From NCBI GenBank assembly GCA_017302655.1, contig JAFLDE010000013.1:1-64000 (forward strand): 64,000 bases of DNA, read 5' to 3'. Made by a program: the position numbers and the translations under genes. The notes beneath the pieces are model-generated. The model was not told the DNA's origin. It worked only from the letters and a program-made list of their open reading frames with translations, and made no database searches. Shown in pieces: positions 1 through 9,057 of this stretch. Origin of the DNA: Burkholderiales bacterium. Lineage in GTDB: Bacteria; Pseudomonadota; Gammaproteobacteria; Burkholderiales; Burkholderiaceae_C. Position 1 is the stretch's first letter. Each line of letters starts with the position of its first letter.

Positions 1-877
1 CCCGACCTACCGCGTCAGCGAACTCGCCCGCAAGCATGTGACGGTGGCGCTCAGCGGCGATGGGGGCGACGAGAGCTTTGGTGGCTACCGTCGTTACCGA
101 CTGCACCTGATGGAGGAGAAGCTGCGCTCGGCCCTGCCTTACGGCCTGCGCAAGCCGCTGTTCGGAGCGCTGGGCAGCCTGTACCCCAAGCTGGACTGGG
201 CGCCACGATTCCTGCGTGGCAAGACCACCTTCCAAGCGCTGGCAAGGCACAGCGTGGAGGCCTACTTCGACACGGTCTCGCTGCTGCGCGCGCCGATGCG
301 TGAGCAGTTGTTCTCCGGTCGCCTCAAGTCCGAACTGGCCGGCTACAACGCGCTCTCGGTGTTCCAGCGCCACGCGGCCAATGCCGGCACCGAGGATCCT
401 CTCGCCCTCATTCAGTACCTCGACACGAAGACCTATTTGGTCGGGGACATCAATACCAAGGTGGATCGTGCTTCGATGGCCCACAGCCTGGAAGTACGCG
501 AGCCGTTGATGGATCATCCGCTCGTCGAGTGGCTGGCCACGCTGCCGTCTCACTACAAGATCCGCGGCAGCGAGGGCAAGGTGTTGCTGAAGAAGGCCTT
601 GGAGCCGATGCTGCCGCACGACGTGCTCTACCGGCCCAAGATGGGCTTTGCGGTGCCTTTGGCGCGCTGGTTCCGCGGGCCTTTGAAAGAGCGCGTGCGC
701 GAGGCAGTGCTCGGCGAGCACCTCGCGCATAGCGGTTGGTTCGAGCGCAGCTACCTGGAGCATCTGCTCGATGCGCATGGCAATGGAAGCCGCGACTACA
801 GCGCGCCGCTGTGGTCGCTGATGATGTTCGAGTCCTTCGTGCGCCAGCAGCTGCACGGCCAGACCGTCCATGGCTGA
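1..877 (+). CDS. Asparagine synthase-like amidotransferase, C-terminal part (5' end outside window)
   Basis: The frame is open from base 2, before the first visible start-like codon at 38, so only the C-terminal synthetase domain is in the window. It begins PTYRVSELARKHV and shows the SGDGGDESFGGY signature of the asparagine synthase fold, followed by the KVDRASMAHSLEVREPLMD stretch that lines the ATP/aspartate site. Asparagine synthetases amidate an acidic amino acid using glutamine nitrogen. Members beside an O-ligase and a deacetylase belong to exosortase A systems (exosortase-associated amidotransferase 1), where the substrate is unknown. It ends 13 bases before the O-ligase gene, so the two are probably cotranscribed. 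The N-terminal glutaminase cysteine cannot be judged from this window. Confidence 0.88.
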   Translation, partial: PTYRVSELARKHVTVALSGDGGDESFGGYRRYRLHLMEEKLRSALPYGLRKPLFGALGSLYPKLDWAPRFLRGKTTFQALARHSVEAYFDTVSLLRAPMREQLFSGRLKSELAGYNALSVFQRHAANAGTEDPLALIQYLDTKTYLVGDINTKVDRASMAHSLEVREPLMDHPLVEWLATLPSHYKIRGSEGKVLLKKALEPMLPHDVLYRPKMGFAVPLARWFRGPLKERVREAVLGEHLAHSGWFERSYLEHLLDAHGNGSRDYSAPLWSLMMFESFVRQQLHGQTVHG

Positions 878-890
878 AGTGACCTAGCGC

Positions 891-2213
891 ATGCGCGACC
901 TGCTGCTGTTCATCCTCATCGCTGGAGGTGTGCTGTACGGACTGCGCGCACCCTGGGTGGCCATCATTGGCTGGACCTGGATCAGCATGATGAATCCACA
1001 CGGCCTGTCCTACCGGCTGAACGACGCGCCTGTGGCGCAGGCATTCGCCATCAGTGCCCTGCTGGGCATGCTGTTCTCGCGCGAGCCCAAGCCGTTCCCG
1101 CTGACGCGGGAGATCGTGTTGCTGATCGTATTCATGATCTGGATGACGATCACCACACTCACTGCGATCCACTTCGATCCGAGCTTCGAGATGTGGAAGC
1201 GGGTGATGAAGATCGACGTGATGGTGCTGGCCACCTTGCTGGTGATCTACACACGCCAGCATCTGATGGCCTTTGTGTGGATCGTGGCTGCTTCGCTGGC
1301 CTTTTATGGCGTAAAGGGCGGTCTGTTCACCATCGCCACCGGGGGGGCGTACCGCGTCTGGGGGCCGGGTGGAGGCTACATACAAGGCAACAACGAGGTG
1401 GGTCTGGCGTTGGTGATGACCATCCCGCTGATGTATTTTCTGCGTGACACCCTGACGCATCGATGGGCTCGCTTTGCCATGCTGCTGGCCATGTTGCTGT
1501 GCGCTGCAGCTGTGCTGGGCACGCACTCGCGGGGCGCTCTTCTGGCTGTCGCCGCAATGGCTGTGGTGATGTGGTGGCGTAGCGGCAAGCGCTTGGTCGG
1601 CTTGGCATTCTTGCCCCTTGTGGGCGTGGCTTTGCTGACTTTCATGCCCGAGCACTGGTGGGATCGCATGGGCACCATCAAGACCTATGACGAGGACGAC
1701 TCCGCCCTCGGACGACTCAATGCGTGGATCATGGCCTACAACTTGGCCAAGGACTACTTCATGGGGGGCGGGTACGCCATCATCACGCCCGAACTGTTCC
1801 TGCGCTATGCGCCGGAGCCGGACCGTATCCATGCGGCACACAGCATCTATTTCATGGTGCTGGGCGAACATGGGTTTGTGGGCCTCACCTTGTTTCTGGC
1901 GATCTTCACGCTGGCCTTTCTTTCGGCAGGACGTCTGCGCAAGCAAGCGCTCAAGCATCCTGAAACCAAGTGGCTGTCCCCGCTGGGCGCGATGTGCCAG
2001 GTGAGCTTGGTGGGCTACGCCGTGGGCGGGGCCTTTCTGAGCTTGTCGTACTGGGACATGCCCTACAACATCGTGCTGATGATCGTCATCGGCAACCAGT
2101 GGATCGCCAAGAAGCGCTGGTTGGTCGAAGGTCCGGTGTCACCCAACCCTTTGGAGCCGTTGATGTTCTGGCGCAAGAAACCCGCGAAAGCCGCAACGCC
2201 CAAGCACGCATGA
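891..2213 (+). CDS. Putative O-glycosylation ligase / O-antigen ligase-like protein, exosortase A-associated
   Basis: A 440-residue polytopic inner-membrane protein with roughly ten or more hydrophobic segments and a large loop around residues 250-320, the layout of Wzy/WaaL polymerases and ligases. The opening (MRDLLLFILIAGG) and the WGPGGGYIQGNNEVGLAL region resemble the exosortase A-associated O-ligase family (TIGR03097 type). These proteins are thought to polymerise or transfer lipid-linked glycan on the periplasmic side; the exact reaction is not known. The C-terminus is a basic cytoplasmic tail. The stop overlaps the start of the deacetylase gene (ATGA), so translation is coupled. No strong ribosome-binding site precedes the ATG, consistent with coupling to the upstream gene. 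Confidence 0.85.
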   Translation: MRDLLLFILIAGGVLYGLRAPWVAIIGWTWISMMNPHGLSYRLNDAPVAQAFAISALLGMLFSREPKPFPLTREIVLLIVFMIWMTITTLTAIHFDPSFEMWKRVMKIDVMVLATLLVIYTRQHLMAFVWIVAASLAFYGVKGGLFTIATGGAYRVWGPGGGYIQGNNEVGLALVMTIPLMYFLRDTLTHRWARFAMLLAMLLCAAAVLGTHSRGALLAVAAMAVVMWWRSGKRLVGLAFLPLVGVALLTFMPEHWWDRMGTIKTYDEDDSALGRLNAWIMAYNLAKDYFMGGGYAIITPELFLRYAPEPDRIHAAHSIYFMVLGEHGFVGLTLFLAIFTLAFLSAGRLRKQALKHPETKWLSPLGAMCQVSLVGYAVGGAFLSLSYWDMPYNIVLMIVIGNQWIAKKRWLVEGPVSPNPLEPLMFWRKKPAKAATPKHA

Positions 2214-3172
2214 GCACTGCTCGCCTGGCCCTGAACCTGCTCTCGCCTGCTGGCAGAAATGCCCGTCTGAGCATCCTCATCTTTCACCGCGTCCACGCCA
2301 CGCCGGACCCGATGTTTCCCGGCGAGGTTGACGTGCCACGGTTTCGCGAGTTCCTCGGCTGGGTGAAGGACGCGTTCCAGGTGCTGCCGCTTGACGAAGC
2401 GGTGCAGCGCCTGCACCAGGGCAGCTTGCCGGCACGGGCGGCTGCCATCACCTTTGACGACGGCTACCTTGACAACCACCAGCAGGCCCTGCCCCTCCTG
2501 GAAGAGGCCGGTCTGTCGGCTTGCTTTTTCATCGCCACCGGGTTTCTGGATGGCGGGCGCATGTGGAACGACACCCTGATCGAGGCGGCGCGCCGCTCGA
2601 CGCTGGATGCGCTGGATGTACGCGCGCTTTCGACCGCCTATGCCGACATGGACCCGCTGCCCCTGGGCAGTTGGCACGAGCGCCGTAGCGCCGCCGAGCA
2701 GTTGATCCGTCGCACGAAGTACTTACCGCTGCAGGAACGCTTGGATTTGGTGGCTGAGGTGGCCCGCATCAGCGCGGCCATCTTGCCCGACGACTTGATG
2801 ATGAGCAGCGCGCAATTGCGCGATCTGCGGGCGCGCGGCATGGTGGTGGGAGCGCACACGGTGAACCACCCGATCCTGGCGCGACTGCCCCTGGACGAAG
2901 CACGCAGCGAGATCTCGACGGGTCGCGAGGTGCTTGAAGACTTGCTGGGCGAGCGCATCGGGCTCTTCGCCTACCCGAACGGCAAGCCCGGCGAGGATTA
3001 CCTGCCCGAGCACGCGCGATTGGTGCGCGAATTGGGCTTCGACGCGGCGGTGACCACCGCGCCCGGCGCCGGGCGTTGGGGCCAGGACCTGATGCAGATT
3101 CCCCGGTTCACGCCCTGGGACCGTACGCCCGGCCGATTCGCGCTGCGCATGATGCTGAATCTGCGCAGCTGA
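2210..3172 (+). CDS. Polysaccharide deacetylase family protein (NodB-like)
   Basis: 320 residues, starting at the ATG that overlaps the upstream stop by four bases. A much longer open frame starts at 1970 but lies inside the O-ligase gene. The NodB fold motifs are visible: ITFDDGY near residue 80 (metal-binding aspartates), HTVNHP near residue 225 (metal-binding histidines) and FAYPNG. Such enzymes remove N- or O-acetyl groups from sugar polymers or lipid-linked sugars. No signal peptide is obvious, so it may act on a lipid-linked intermediate at the cytoplasmic face. It is last in the plus-strand run and meets the minus-strand Asn synthase-like gene six bases later. Confidence 0.87.
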   Translation: MSTARLALNLLSPAGRNARLSILIFHRVHATPDPMFPGEVDVPRFREFLGWVKDAFQVLPLDEAVQRLHQGSLPARAAAITFDDGYLDNHQQALPLLEEAGLSACFFIATGFLDGGRMWNDTLIEAARRSTLDALDVRALSTAYADMDPLPLGSWHERRSAAEQLIRRTKYLPLQERLDLVAEVARISAAILPDDLMMSSAQLRDLRARGMVVGAHTVNHPILARLPLDEARSEISTGREVLEDLLGERIGLFAYPNGKPGEDYLPEHARLVRELGFDAAVTTAPGAGRWGQDLMQIPRFTPWDRTPGRFALRMMLNLRS

Positions 3173-3178
3173 ACGGTC

Positions 3179-4855
3179 TCAGATCTTCCAGTTGGGTGCC
3201 TTGGCTCGCAGCCACTGCTCCAGCATCATCAGGATCCAGATCATCTCGCCGTAGTAGCCTGGCACCTGAGGCAGCAACTCGTCGAACAAGGCCTTGGCGA
3301 ACTCAGGCCGAACCACGCCGCGCGCCACCAGGCCCTGCACCGAATCCTGCGCCAGCTCGCGAAGCGCGGCATGACGGAGCGTCCAAACACCGAAGGGCAG
3401 GCCGAAGCCCTGTTTCTTCTTGGTCAGGATCTCGTCGGGCAGGAAGCCGCGCAGCGCCTCCTTGAAGAACCAGCGCAGTTTCAAACCCTTGAGCTTGAAG
3501 TCGTCGGGCAGTCGCAGTGAAAACTCAAGCAACGCGTCGTCAAGCATCGGGAAGCCGACGCTGACGCCAGCCAGGCGAGTCGTTTCGCGCACCTTGGGCA
3601 AGTCGCTTTCGCCCAAGGTGTAGCGCCAGTCGAAGGCCAGCGTGGCGTTGAGCTCGCTGGCGCCTTGCACGGAGTCCCACACTTGCTGCTGATGGTGCAT
3701 CGGCGCGTCCGCGTCCGTTTGCGCCAGGAAGGCCGGTGTGAGCACGGTTTGCGCGCCCAGGCGCAGGAGCAGGTTGTACGCCAGCAGTCGGTGCGGCATG
3801 GGGTCATTGGCCTGCTCCACATAGCTATGCGCCTTGCGCAGTCCAGGCGTGGACTTGGCGAACTCGCTCAGGAACAGGGGGTCGAACAAACCCTTGCGAA
3901 GCGGCTGAGGCACCTGGCGCCACCAGCCGAACACGCGTTGTTTGGCATAGCGGGAGTTGCCGCCGAAGAGCTCATCGCCGCCGTCCCCGGCGAGCATGCG
4001 CGCGAAGCCGTCCTGCTTCGCCTGCAGGGCACAGCTGTAGGCGGGCAGAGCCGAAGAGTTGCCGAAGGGCTGGTCGTAATGCGCCGCCACCCGCGGGATG
4101 TGGGCGACCAAGTCCTCGGGGGTGACGTAGTACTCGCGGTGGTCGGCGCCGAAATGCTTGGCCGCGATGCGCGCGAACGCCATCTCGTCGTAGCCGTCGG
4201 CATCGAAGCCGATGGAGTAGGTCACCGGCGCCTTGCCGCTCACCTTGCCGAGCAGGCCGGCCACCGTGGAGCTGTCGGTGCCGCCGGAGAGGAAAGCGGC
4301 GGTGGGACAGTCAGCGCCGAGCTGGCGTTGGACGGCTCGCTCCAGCAAGGTCAGGAACTCGGCCTTGGCCTCCTCGAAGCGCAGGCCGGACTGTGGCTTG
4401 AACGCCGGCGTCCAGTAGGGCTCGACGGTGATGCGGCCCTGGTCGAACCAGAGGTAGTGCGCGGGCGGCAAGCGCTGCACGCCCGCATGCGCGGTGCGAG
4501 GCGAGGGGATGCAGTGGAAGAAGAGGTAGTCGAAGAGCGCCTGCGCCTGCAGGTTCGCCGTGGCTCCCAGAGCGTCGGCCCGCTCCGCATGGTGCAGTTC
4601 CGCGCCGTCGACACGCCAGCAAAGGGTCTCGATGGCGAAGCGGTCCACAGCCAGCAGCCAGCGGCCCTGGCCGTCGCTGAGGGCCAGCGCAAAGCTCCCG
4701 CTCAAACCTGCCAGCAGTGCGCGACGTTCTGCCGGCACGGTGATGGGGGAGAGTAGGGCCAGTACGGTGTCGCTCGACAACGCTCCACCGATGCCACGAA
4801 GCTCCGCGACAGGCGCCACGCCTTGGGTGGGGGGGAGGGGGGGTGGCAGGGTCAT
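3179..4855 (-). CDS. Asparagine synthase-related protein lacking the glutaminase cysteine
   Basis: 558 residues. The C-terminal synthetase half is complete, with the ATP pyrophosphatase loop SGGTDSSTVAGL near residue 190 and LAGDGGDELFGG near residue 290. The N-terminal half keeps parts of the class II amidotransferase fold but starts MTLPPPLPPTQ. There is no Met-Cys-Gly start and no HRGPDD motif, so the nucleophilic Cys2 that releases ammonia from glutamine is missing. It may use free ammonia, borrow it from a partner, or form another amide bond, as beta-lactam synthetase relatives do. It is last of five genes joined by four-base overlaps (start overlaps the TPR gene). The substrate is unknown; polysaccharide or lipid-linked sugar modification is an inference from context. 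Confidence 0.85.
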   Translation of the reverse strand: MTLPPPLPPTQGVAPVAELRGIGGALSSDTVLALLSPITVPAERRALLAGLSGSFALALSDGQGRWLLAVDRFAIETLCWRVDGAELHHAERADALGATANLQAQALFDYLFFHCIPSPRTAHAGVQRLPPAHYLWFDQGRITVEPYWTPAFKPQSGLRFEEAKAEFLTLLERAVQRQLGADCPTAAFLSGGTDSSTVAGLLGKVSGKAPVTYSIGFDADGYDEMAFARIAAKHFGADHREYYVTPEDLVAHIPRVAAHYDQPFGNSSALPAYSCALQAKQDGFARMLAGDGGDELFGGNSRYAKQRVFGWWRQVPQPLRKGLFDPLFLSEFAKSTPGLRKAHSYVEQANDPMPHRLLAYNLLLRLGAQTVLTPAFLAQTDADAPMHHQQQVWDSVQGASELNATLAFDWRYTLGESDLPKVRETTRLAGVSVGFPMLDDALLEFSLRLPDDFKLKGLKLRWFFKEALRGFLPDEILTKKKQGFGLPFGVWTLRHAALRELAQDSVQGLVARGVVRPEFAKALFDELLPQVPGYYGEMIWILMMLEQWLRAKAPNWKI

Positions 4856-5574
4856 GGACTCAGGGGTGACGATGCACTGGATGCAGCCAACGAAGCAGCT
4901 GGTGCAGGCTCCTGCGCTGATGCGGCGGGACGGGCGGCCGGGGGCTTGTCGGGGATGTCCTTTAGCGCGCCTCCGTACTTCAGGAACGCCTGACGCATGG
5001 ACTCCACAGTGGGATCGATCAGCAATCCTTGACGGATGAGGTCGCGCGCTTGACCCTGCAACTTCAATCTGGCAAGCACCTCAGCCCAGTCAAGATACGC
5101 AGGCCAATAGTCAGGCTTTACCTCGCGAGCTTGTTCATAGGAGGCTGTGGCCAATGCCCAATCCTCAAGCATGACTGCAGCTTCACCTCGCCGAATGAGA
5201 AGTTCAGGCCAAAGAGGAAAAGCTTGCAACTGGCGCCGATCGTGGCGCAATATGAACTCATACTCAGATATTGCTCGCTTCAATAGTATCTGTTGCGCTT
5301 GACTTCCTGGTAGAGAGCGTCGAGCTGCCCGGAAGTCCAGAAGGCCGCGGCAGTAGTGATGGATGGTGTTAAATAAGGGGCTCATCCGCGCAGCCCAATA
5401 CTGCCAGCGAGGCCCGTAGCGTTCATAGGTGGCCGAAAGCTCCGAGTCAGCGCAATAGGGTGGGAGCGTAGCCAAGACTGAAGCGGGCTGCCGGGATGTG
5501 GCTCGTCCCGGAGGGGAACTGCAAATGGCGATCGCAGCAACAAGCATGGCAAGTAGAGGTTTGGACAGTCTCAC
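4852..5574 (-). CDS. Exported TPR-containing protein of unknown function
   Basis: 240 residues. The N-terminus is basic then hydrophobic (MRLSKPLLAMLVAAIAICSS), a likely signal peptide ending near residue 26. The middle holds helical repeats of tetratricopeptide type (around residues 105-180, with WALATASYEQAREVKPDYWP matching the TPR pattern). The C-terminus is low-complexity Pro/Ala/Ser. No catalytic motif is visible. It sits between a FemAB-like gene and the Cys-less Asn synthase gene, overlapping each by four bases, so it is made with them. A periplasmic scaffold for polysaccharide assembly is possible but not shown. The gene is less G+C rich than most of the window. Confidence 0.7.
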   Translation of the reverse strand: MRLSKPLLAMLVAAIAICSSPPGRATSRQPASVLATLPPYCADSELSATYERYGPRWQYWAARMSPLFNTIHHYCRGLLDFRAARRSLPGSQAQQILLKRAISEYEFILRHDRRQLQAFPLWPELLIRRGEAAVMLEDWALATASYEQAREVKPDYWPAYLDWAEVLARLKLQGQARDLIRQGLLIDPTVESMRQAFLKYGGALKDIPDKPPAARPAASAQEPAPAASLAASSASSPLSP

Positions 5575-6674
5575 TTTGATGCGGCCTCCGTACTCGACCT
5601 AGTAGATAGCTGCCGCCACCATTCCCGCAGCGGTCGTGTTTGGTCAGCAAGCAACTCCCTAACGGCGCCAAAGCAGCCGACAGGATGCTGAAGATTAAAG
5701 GCTTGAATTGCTTTCCGATCTCGACGATGACTCATCCAACCCTGCTTGTATGCGTCGTTGCCGATAAGGTAATCGACTTCGCGAACGCCATCGTTGGACA
5801 TGACTTCTTGCATCAGATGTGCAGTCAATAGCGAGCCTGCAGAGTAACTCTTGAAGGCTTCGTCATAGGCTAACTTGAAGATGGCAGCACGCCCCCTGTT
5901 CACCAGCCAGATTTGGGCCGCAATGGGCGTGCCATGCAGAGTTGCGATGCCTAGGCGAAGCCAGCCTTGTTCAGTGGCGCATCGCAATAGCCCAGGGATG
6001 AATTGAGGGTAAGGCTCAGGGCGCTTCCAACTCTTTGCATAAACGTGCTGATAGGCTGACAGAGCATCGTCCAGATCAGCCAAGTTGCGATACACCTGCA
6101 ACCGTCCTCCCGCAGATAGAAACTTCGGTTGCTTTCGCTTCAAGGTGTTGCGAATTTGGCTATCGCGTTCCGCTAAGTAACTTTCCCAATCGCCATTGGT
6201 GGGCAGGTACCAATTGGCAAATCGGAACTGCAGGAAGCATGCGTAGCGACGGGACTCAAGTGCAGCCTTCCAGTGCACACTGGCCGGGCTGTCCGGGTCC
6301 AGTGGGCCCAGGTACAAGCTGACAAGACGCTTGTGTTGGGAACGGATGCCATCGAGCAGCGCGAGACACTCAGGCAAGCCAGCATCCTCGGCCAGTAAGG
6401 GTTCCGAATAAGAGGTATAGAAGTTCGCCATTGACCTCAGTTCATGACCCCACCATTTCCGCCGATGCAGCAACGCCACTGCGGCACGCGCTTGTCCGTC
6501 GCTCACCAAAACATAGATGGCGGGCGAATCCTCTCCTTGAAAAACTGCATCAATCAGGTTTGCATGCCATGGGGCGCTCATTTCCAACTCACGGTTCGCC
6601 GCACGCTCAAACAGAGCAGCCACCTCGGTTGGAAAATCCGACGGATGGCGGTAAACAATGACTTTTCTTGTCAT
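5571..6674 (-). CDS. FemAB/GNAT-like acyltransferase
   Basis: 367 residues. The region around 165-330 (DSQIRNTLKRKQPKF, IAAQIWLVNRGRAAIFKLAY, VREVDYLIGNDAYKQGWM) fits the Acetyltransf_6/BioF2 half of the GNAT superfamily, related to FemAB peptidyl- and acyltransferases. Such proteins transfer acyl or aminoacyl groups to sugars, peptides or peptidoglycan. The gene overlaps the GT gene upstream and the TPR gene downstream by four bases each. Base use is unlike the genome core: bases 5701-5760 hold 30 G+C of 60. A role in decorating the exopolysaccharide or its lipid-linked unit is inferred only from position. Its sequence differs clearly from the other FemAB-like gene at 7936-9057, so it is not a recent duplicate. 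Confidence 0.75.
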   Translation of the reverse strand: MTRKVIVYRHPSDFPTEVAALFERAANRELEMSAPWHANLIDAVFQGEDSPAIYVLVSDGQARAAVALLHRRKWWGHELRSMANFYTSYSEPLLAEDAGLPECLALLDGIRSQHKRLVSLYLGPLDPDSPASVHWKAALESRRYACFLQFRFANWYLPTNGDWESYLAERDSQIRNTLKRKQPKFLSAGGRLQVYRNLADLDDALSAYQHVYAKSWKRPEPYPQFIPGLLRCATEQGWLRLGIATLHGTPIAAQIWLVNRGRAAIFKLAYDEAFKSYSAGSLLTAHLMQEVMSNDGVREVDYLIGNDAYKQGWMSHRRDRKAIQAFNLQHPVGCFGAVRELLADQTRPLREWWRQLSTRSSTEAASK

Positions 6675-7939
6675 CGGCAGGCCAGAAGTTCGTCGAACAA
6701 GTCTGCAAACTGTTTCACGGTTTGGGCCCGCTCAAATGGACTGTAATGTGCAGGCGCCAATCGCAAAGATGAATTCGACTCGATGGCTCTCAGATATTGG
6801 TGCATCGCGTTCGCAATACCTTCTTGGTTGTCAAGTGGTGCAATCAATCCTGCACCGAGACTGCGCACCAGTTGTGCCGTATCGCCATGCTCGTCAGCCA
6901 TGGCCAAGATGGGCTTTCCGGCTCGGAAGTACTCATACAACTTGGCCGGAATGGCAGGGTTCGACGTGTAGCCCTGGAACACCAGCAGTCCATCCACCTC
7001 CATCATCTCGGCCAAAGCCTCTTGGTAGGCGATAGCGGGTGCGAACTGAACATGATCCTCAAGTTGCAGGTCTCGCAGCAGCGGTGCATACAGTTTGTCG
7101 ACACTTGAGGCGCGCAGCAGCACCCGAACAGGCTTAGCGCCTGGTCCTCGCTGATCAATCACGTGACGAAGGGCACGCAAGAAGTGGCTGGGGTCGCGAT
7201 CAGGTGTCGGGTAAATGGTGCCGCTATGGAGCAGCACTACGGCATCGCCAGCGCGCGGCGGGCGAGCCAATTCCTCCGCTGCTTGGAAGGCTGACTCGTC
7301 GTAGCCGTTGGGCACCATGGTCCAAAGGCGCTGATCAGTCTGTGTGTAGCGTTCTTTGAGGATCTGCAAGGAGCCGTTGGTGCAGGCCGTCAACGCTGCC
7401 GCATGGCGTGTGGCCAAGCCCTCGATCCATAGTCGGCAGTGGCGGAGCGCATTCCAAGCGGGGGCCCAGCGCTGCTCGCGTGCGTTGAACTCAACCATCG
7501 GGTCACGGAAGTCGGCCACCCAGGGCACACCGGTCATTCGATGCAGGGCGCAACCGATCAGGTGCGCGCTGGCTATCGGGTAGGTGCTCCAGATGAGATC
7601 GGGCTTGAACTCTCGAATCAAGGAAAGACCTTCGGGAATGGCGCCCAGGAGCCAACTTGCCCAGCGGTCTGGCAGCGTCACGAAGCGTGGATATCGACCG
7701 GCGATCGACAAGCTGCGGGTGGCGTCACGGGCGAAGGGGCGACGCACCAGCGTGCCGCTCGGGATCTGGCCCATGCGTTCGTCGCTGATTCCAGGGTAAG
7801 CCTTTGGTGAGGCCGAGAGCACCATGGGCTCCCATCCATGCGCCGGCAGGTGGCGGGTCAGCGCAAGTGTTCGCTCCAAGCCGCTGCTGATCTTGATCGG
7901 CGGGAAGTGAAAGGCGATGAGCAGGATGCGCTTGCTCAT
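6671..7939 (-). CDS. Glycosyltransferase, GT4-type
   Basis: 422 residues with the two-domain GT-B layout. The N-terminal acceptor domain starts MSKRILLIAFHFPP and the C-terminal donor domain contains SGTIYPTPDRDP and IPAKLYEYFRAGKPILAM, the position of the sugar-nucleotide-binding acidic pair in GT4 enzymes. It should add one sugar from a nucleotide donor to a lipid-linked oligosaccharide on the cytoplasmic side. Donor and acceptor cannot be read from the sequence. It lies between two FemAB-like acyltransferase genes and overlaps both by four bases, suggesting that sugar addition and acyl transfer act on the same intermediate. Confidence 0.83.
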   Translation of the reverse strand: MSKRILLIAFHFPPIKISSGLERTLALTRHLPAHGWEPMVLSASPKAYPGISDERMGQIPSGTLVRRPFARDATRSLSIAGRYPRFVTLPDRWASWLLGAIPEGLSLIREFKPDLIWSTYPIASAHLIGCALHRMTGVPWVADFRDPMVEFNAREQRWAPAWNALRHCRLWIEGLATRHAAALTACTNGSLQILKERYTQTDQRLWTMVPNGYDESAFQAAEELARPPRAGDAVVLLHSGTIYPTPDRDPSHFLRALRHVIDQRGPGAKPVRVLLRASSVDKLYAPLLRDLQLEDHVQFAPAIAYQEALAEMMEVDGLLVFQGYTSNPAIPAKLYEYFRAGKPILAMADEHGDTAQLVRSLGAGLIAPLDNQEGIANAMHQYLRAIESNSSLRLAPAHYSPFERAQTVKQFADLFDELLACR

Positions 7940-9057
7940 GCAGATCCTGCTGCTGCTGAGGTGGGCATGCTGTTTCCTGCAGCCAATCGATCGCGCAGCT
8001 TTCGCCCATGGAAGAGGAGCTTGCCTGCCAAGCTGTCTCGGTAGAGGGTCAGGCGCTCGCGTTCATATTGAGGTGTCGATGGTGCCCACACCAATTTGTG
8101 GGGCTCAACCACGCCCATCAGATCCACCGTACGTATTCCCTTGGTGCGCAAGCGGTCGAACAACTCTAGCTTCAGCAAATGGCTGGGGCGCAACTCGCCG
8201 AAACCCTGGTGCATGCTGATCTTCAGACAGGAGTACACGTTGTCTCCCAGCACACCCAGTTGATATGAGATGGGCGTGTCGTCCAGAAAAAGAACCAAGG
8301 CGTACAACTGATCGAGTGCCATCGCAGGAAGCAGCAGAGCTTGGTAGAAGGCTTGCTGTTCTGGATGTTTCGATACCGAGCTGCCGGCTTCATGCTTCCA
8401 TGAATTCCGCTCCACTTCGAGCATCAAGGCCAGCAGCTCATCGGCCTGTTCTGCGCGCGTGTACTCGCGCCAATTCAATCGCCCCTTGGTTTCTGCTGTG
8501 CGCACTGACTGACGAAGATTGCGAAGCAAGCTTCGTGAAACCCCTTGGCGGAATTGTTCGCCGCTGTCCAACAGATGCACGTAAGGCGCGGGCGGAACAT
8601 GCTCGCGCTGTACCTTCAGGCCAAGCCCATGGGCCGCCTGGATCAGCAGGTGGCTCAGTGGCGTGGCCTTAGACACCGTGCATTGCAGGCTCACCCAACG
8701 TGGCCAAGCCTTGTCCAGGCTCCGTAGCAATGCCATGGCTAGGGGTAGCTGTGCATTCGCCAGAACCAGGCCATTTCGCCCGCCGTACAACTCGGTGGTC
8801 CATTGAAGTTGCTCGCCCAAAGGGTGGCGGCGATGGCAGAAAGCCGGCATCAAGCCCTGCAAACGATCGCCCTCATGAAGCACCAGAACTCTGCCCTCAC
8901 GCGCTTGAGCGCGGCTTGCCAGCAGCGCGCTGAACCACGCGGTGGAGGAGGATGCATCCAGACCCGACAGGTCATCTGCGCAGTCCCTGACGAGGTGCTG
9001 CCAGGCGGGGCCCCAACGCTTCAATGCCTCCTGCGGTTCCAGCACTGAGATGGCCAT
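7936..9057 (-). CDS. FemAB/CelD-like acyltransferase of the GNAT superfamily
   Basis: 373 residues. The second half (FRQGVSRSLLRNLRQSVR, then LVLFLDDTPISYQLGVLGDN and IRTVDLMGVVEPHKLVWA) fits the FemAB/Acetyltransf_6 fold often found in exosortase A loci. The first half has a duplicated GNAT-like appearance (RVLVLHEGDRLQGLMPAF). These enzymes move an acyl or aminoacyl group to a sugar or peptide amine. It is the first of five genes joined by four-base overlaps, and 115 bases separate it from the aminotransferase gene upstream. An aminotransferase that makes an amino sugar followed by an acyltransferase is a common pairing in surface glycan pathways, but the real substrate is unknown. Confidence 0.77.
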   Translation of the reverse strand: MAISVLEPQEALKRWGPAWQHLVRDCADDLSGLDASSSTAWFSALLASRAQAREGRVLVLHEGDRLQGLMPAFCHRRHPLGEQLQWTTELYGGRNGLVLANAQLPLAMALLRSLDKAWPRWVSLQCTVSKATPLSHLLIQAAHGLGLKVQREHVPPAPYVHLLDSGEQFRQGVSRSLLRNLRQSVRTAETKGRLNWREYTRAEQADELLALMLEVERNSWKHEAGSSVSKHPEQQAFYQALLLPAMALDQLYALVLFLDDTPISYQLGVLGDNVYSCLKISMHQGFGELRPSHLLKLELFDRLRTKGIRTVDLMGVVEPHKLVWAPSTPQYERERLTLYRDSLAGKLLFHGRKLRDRLAAGNSMPTSAAAGSA

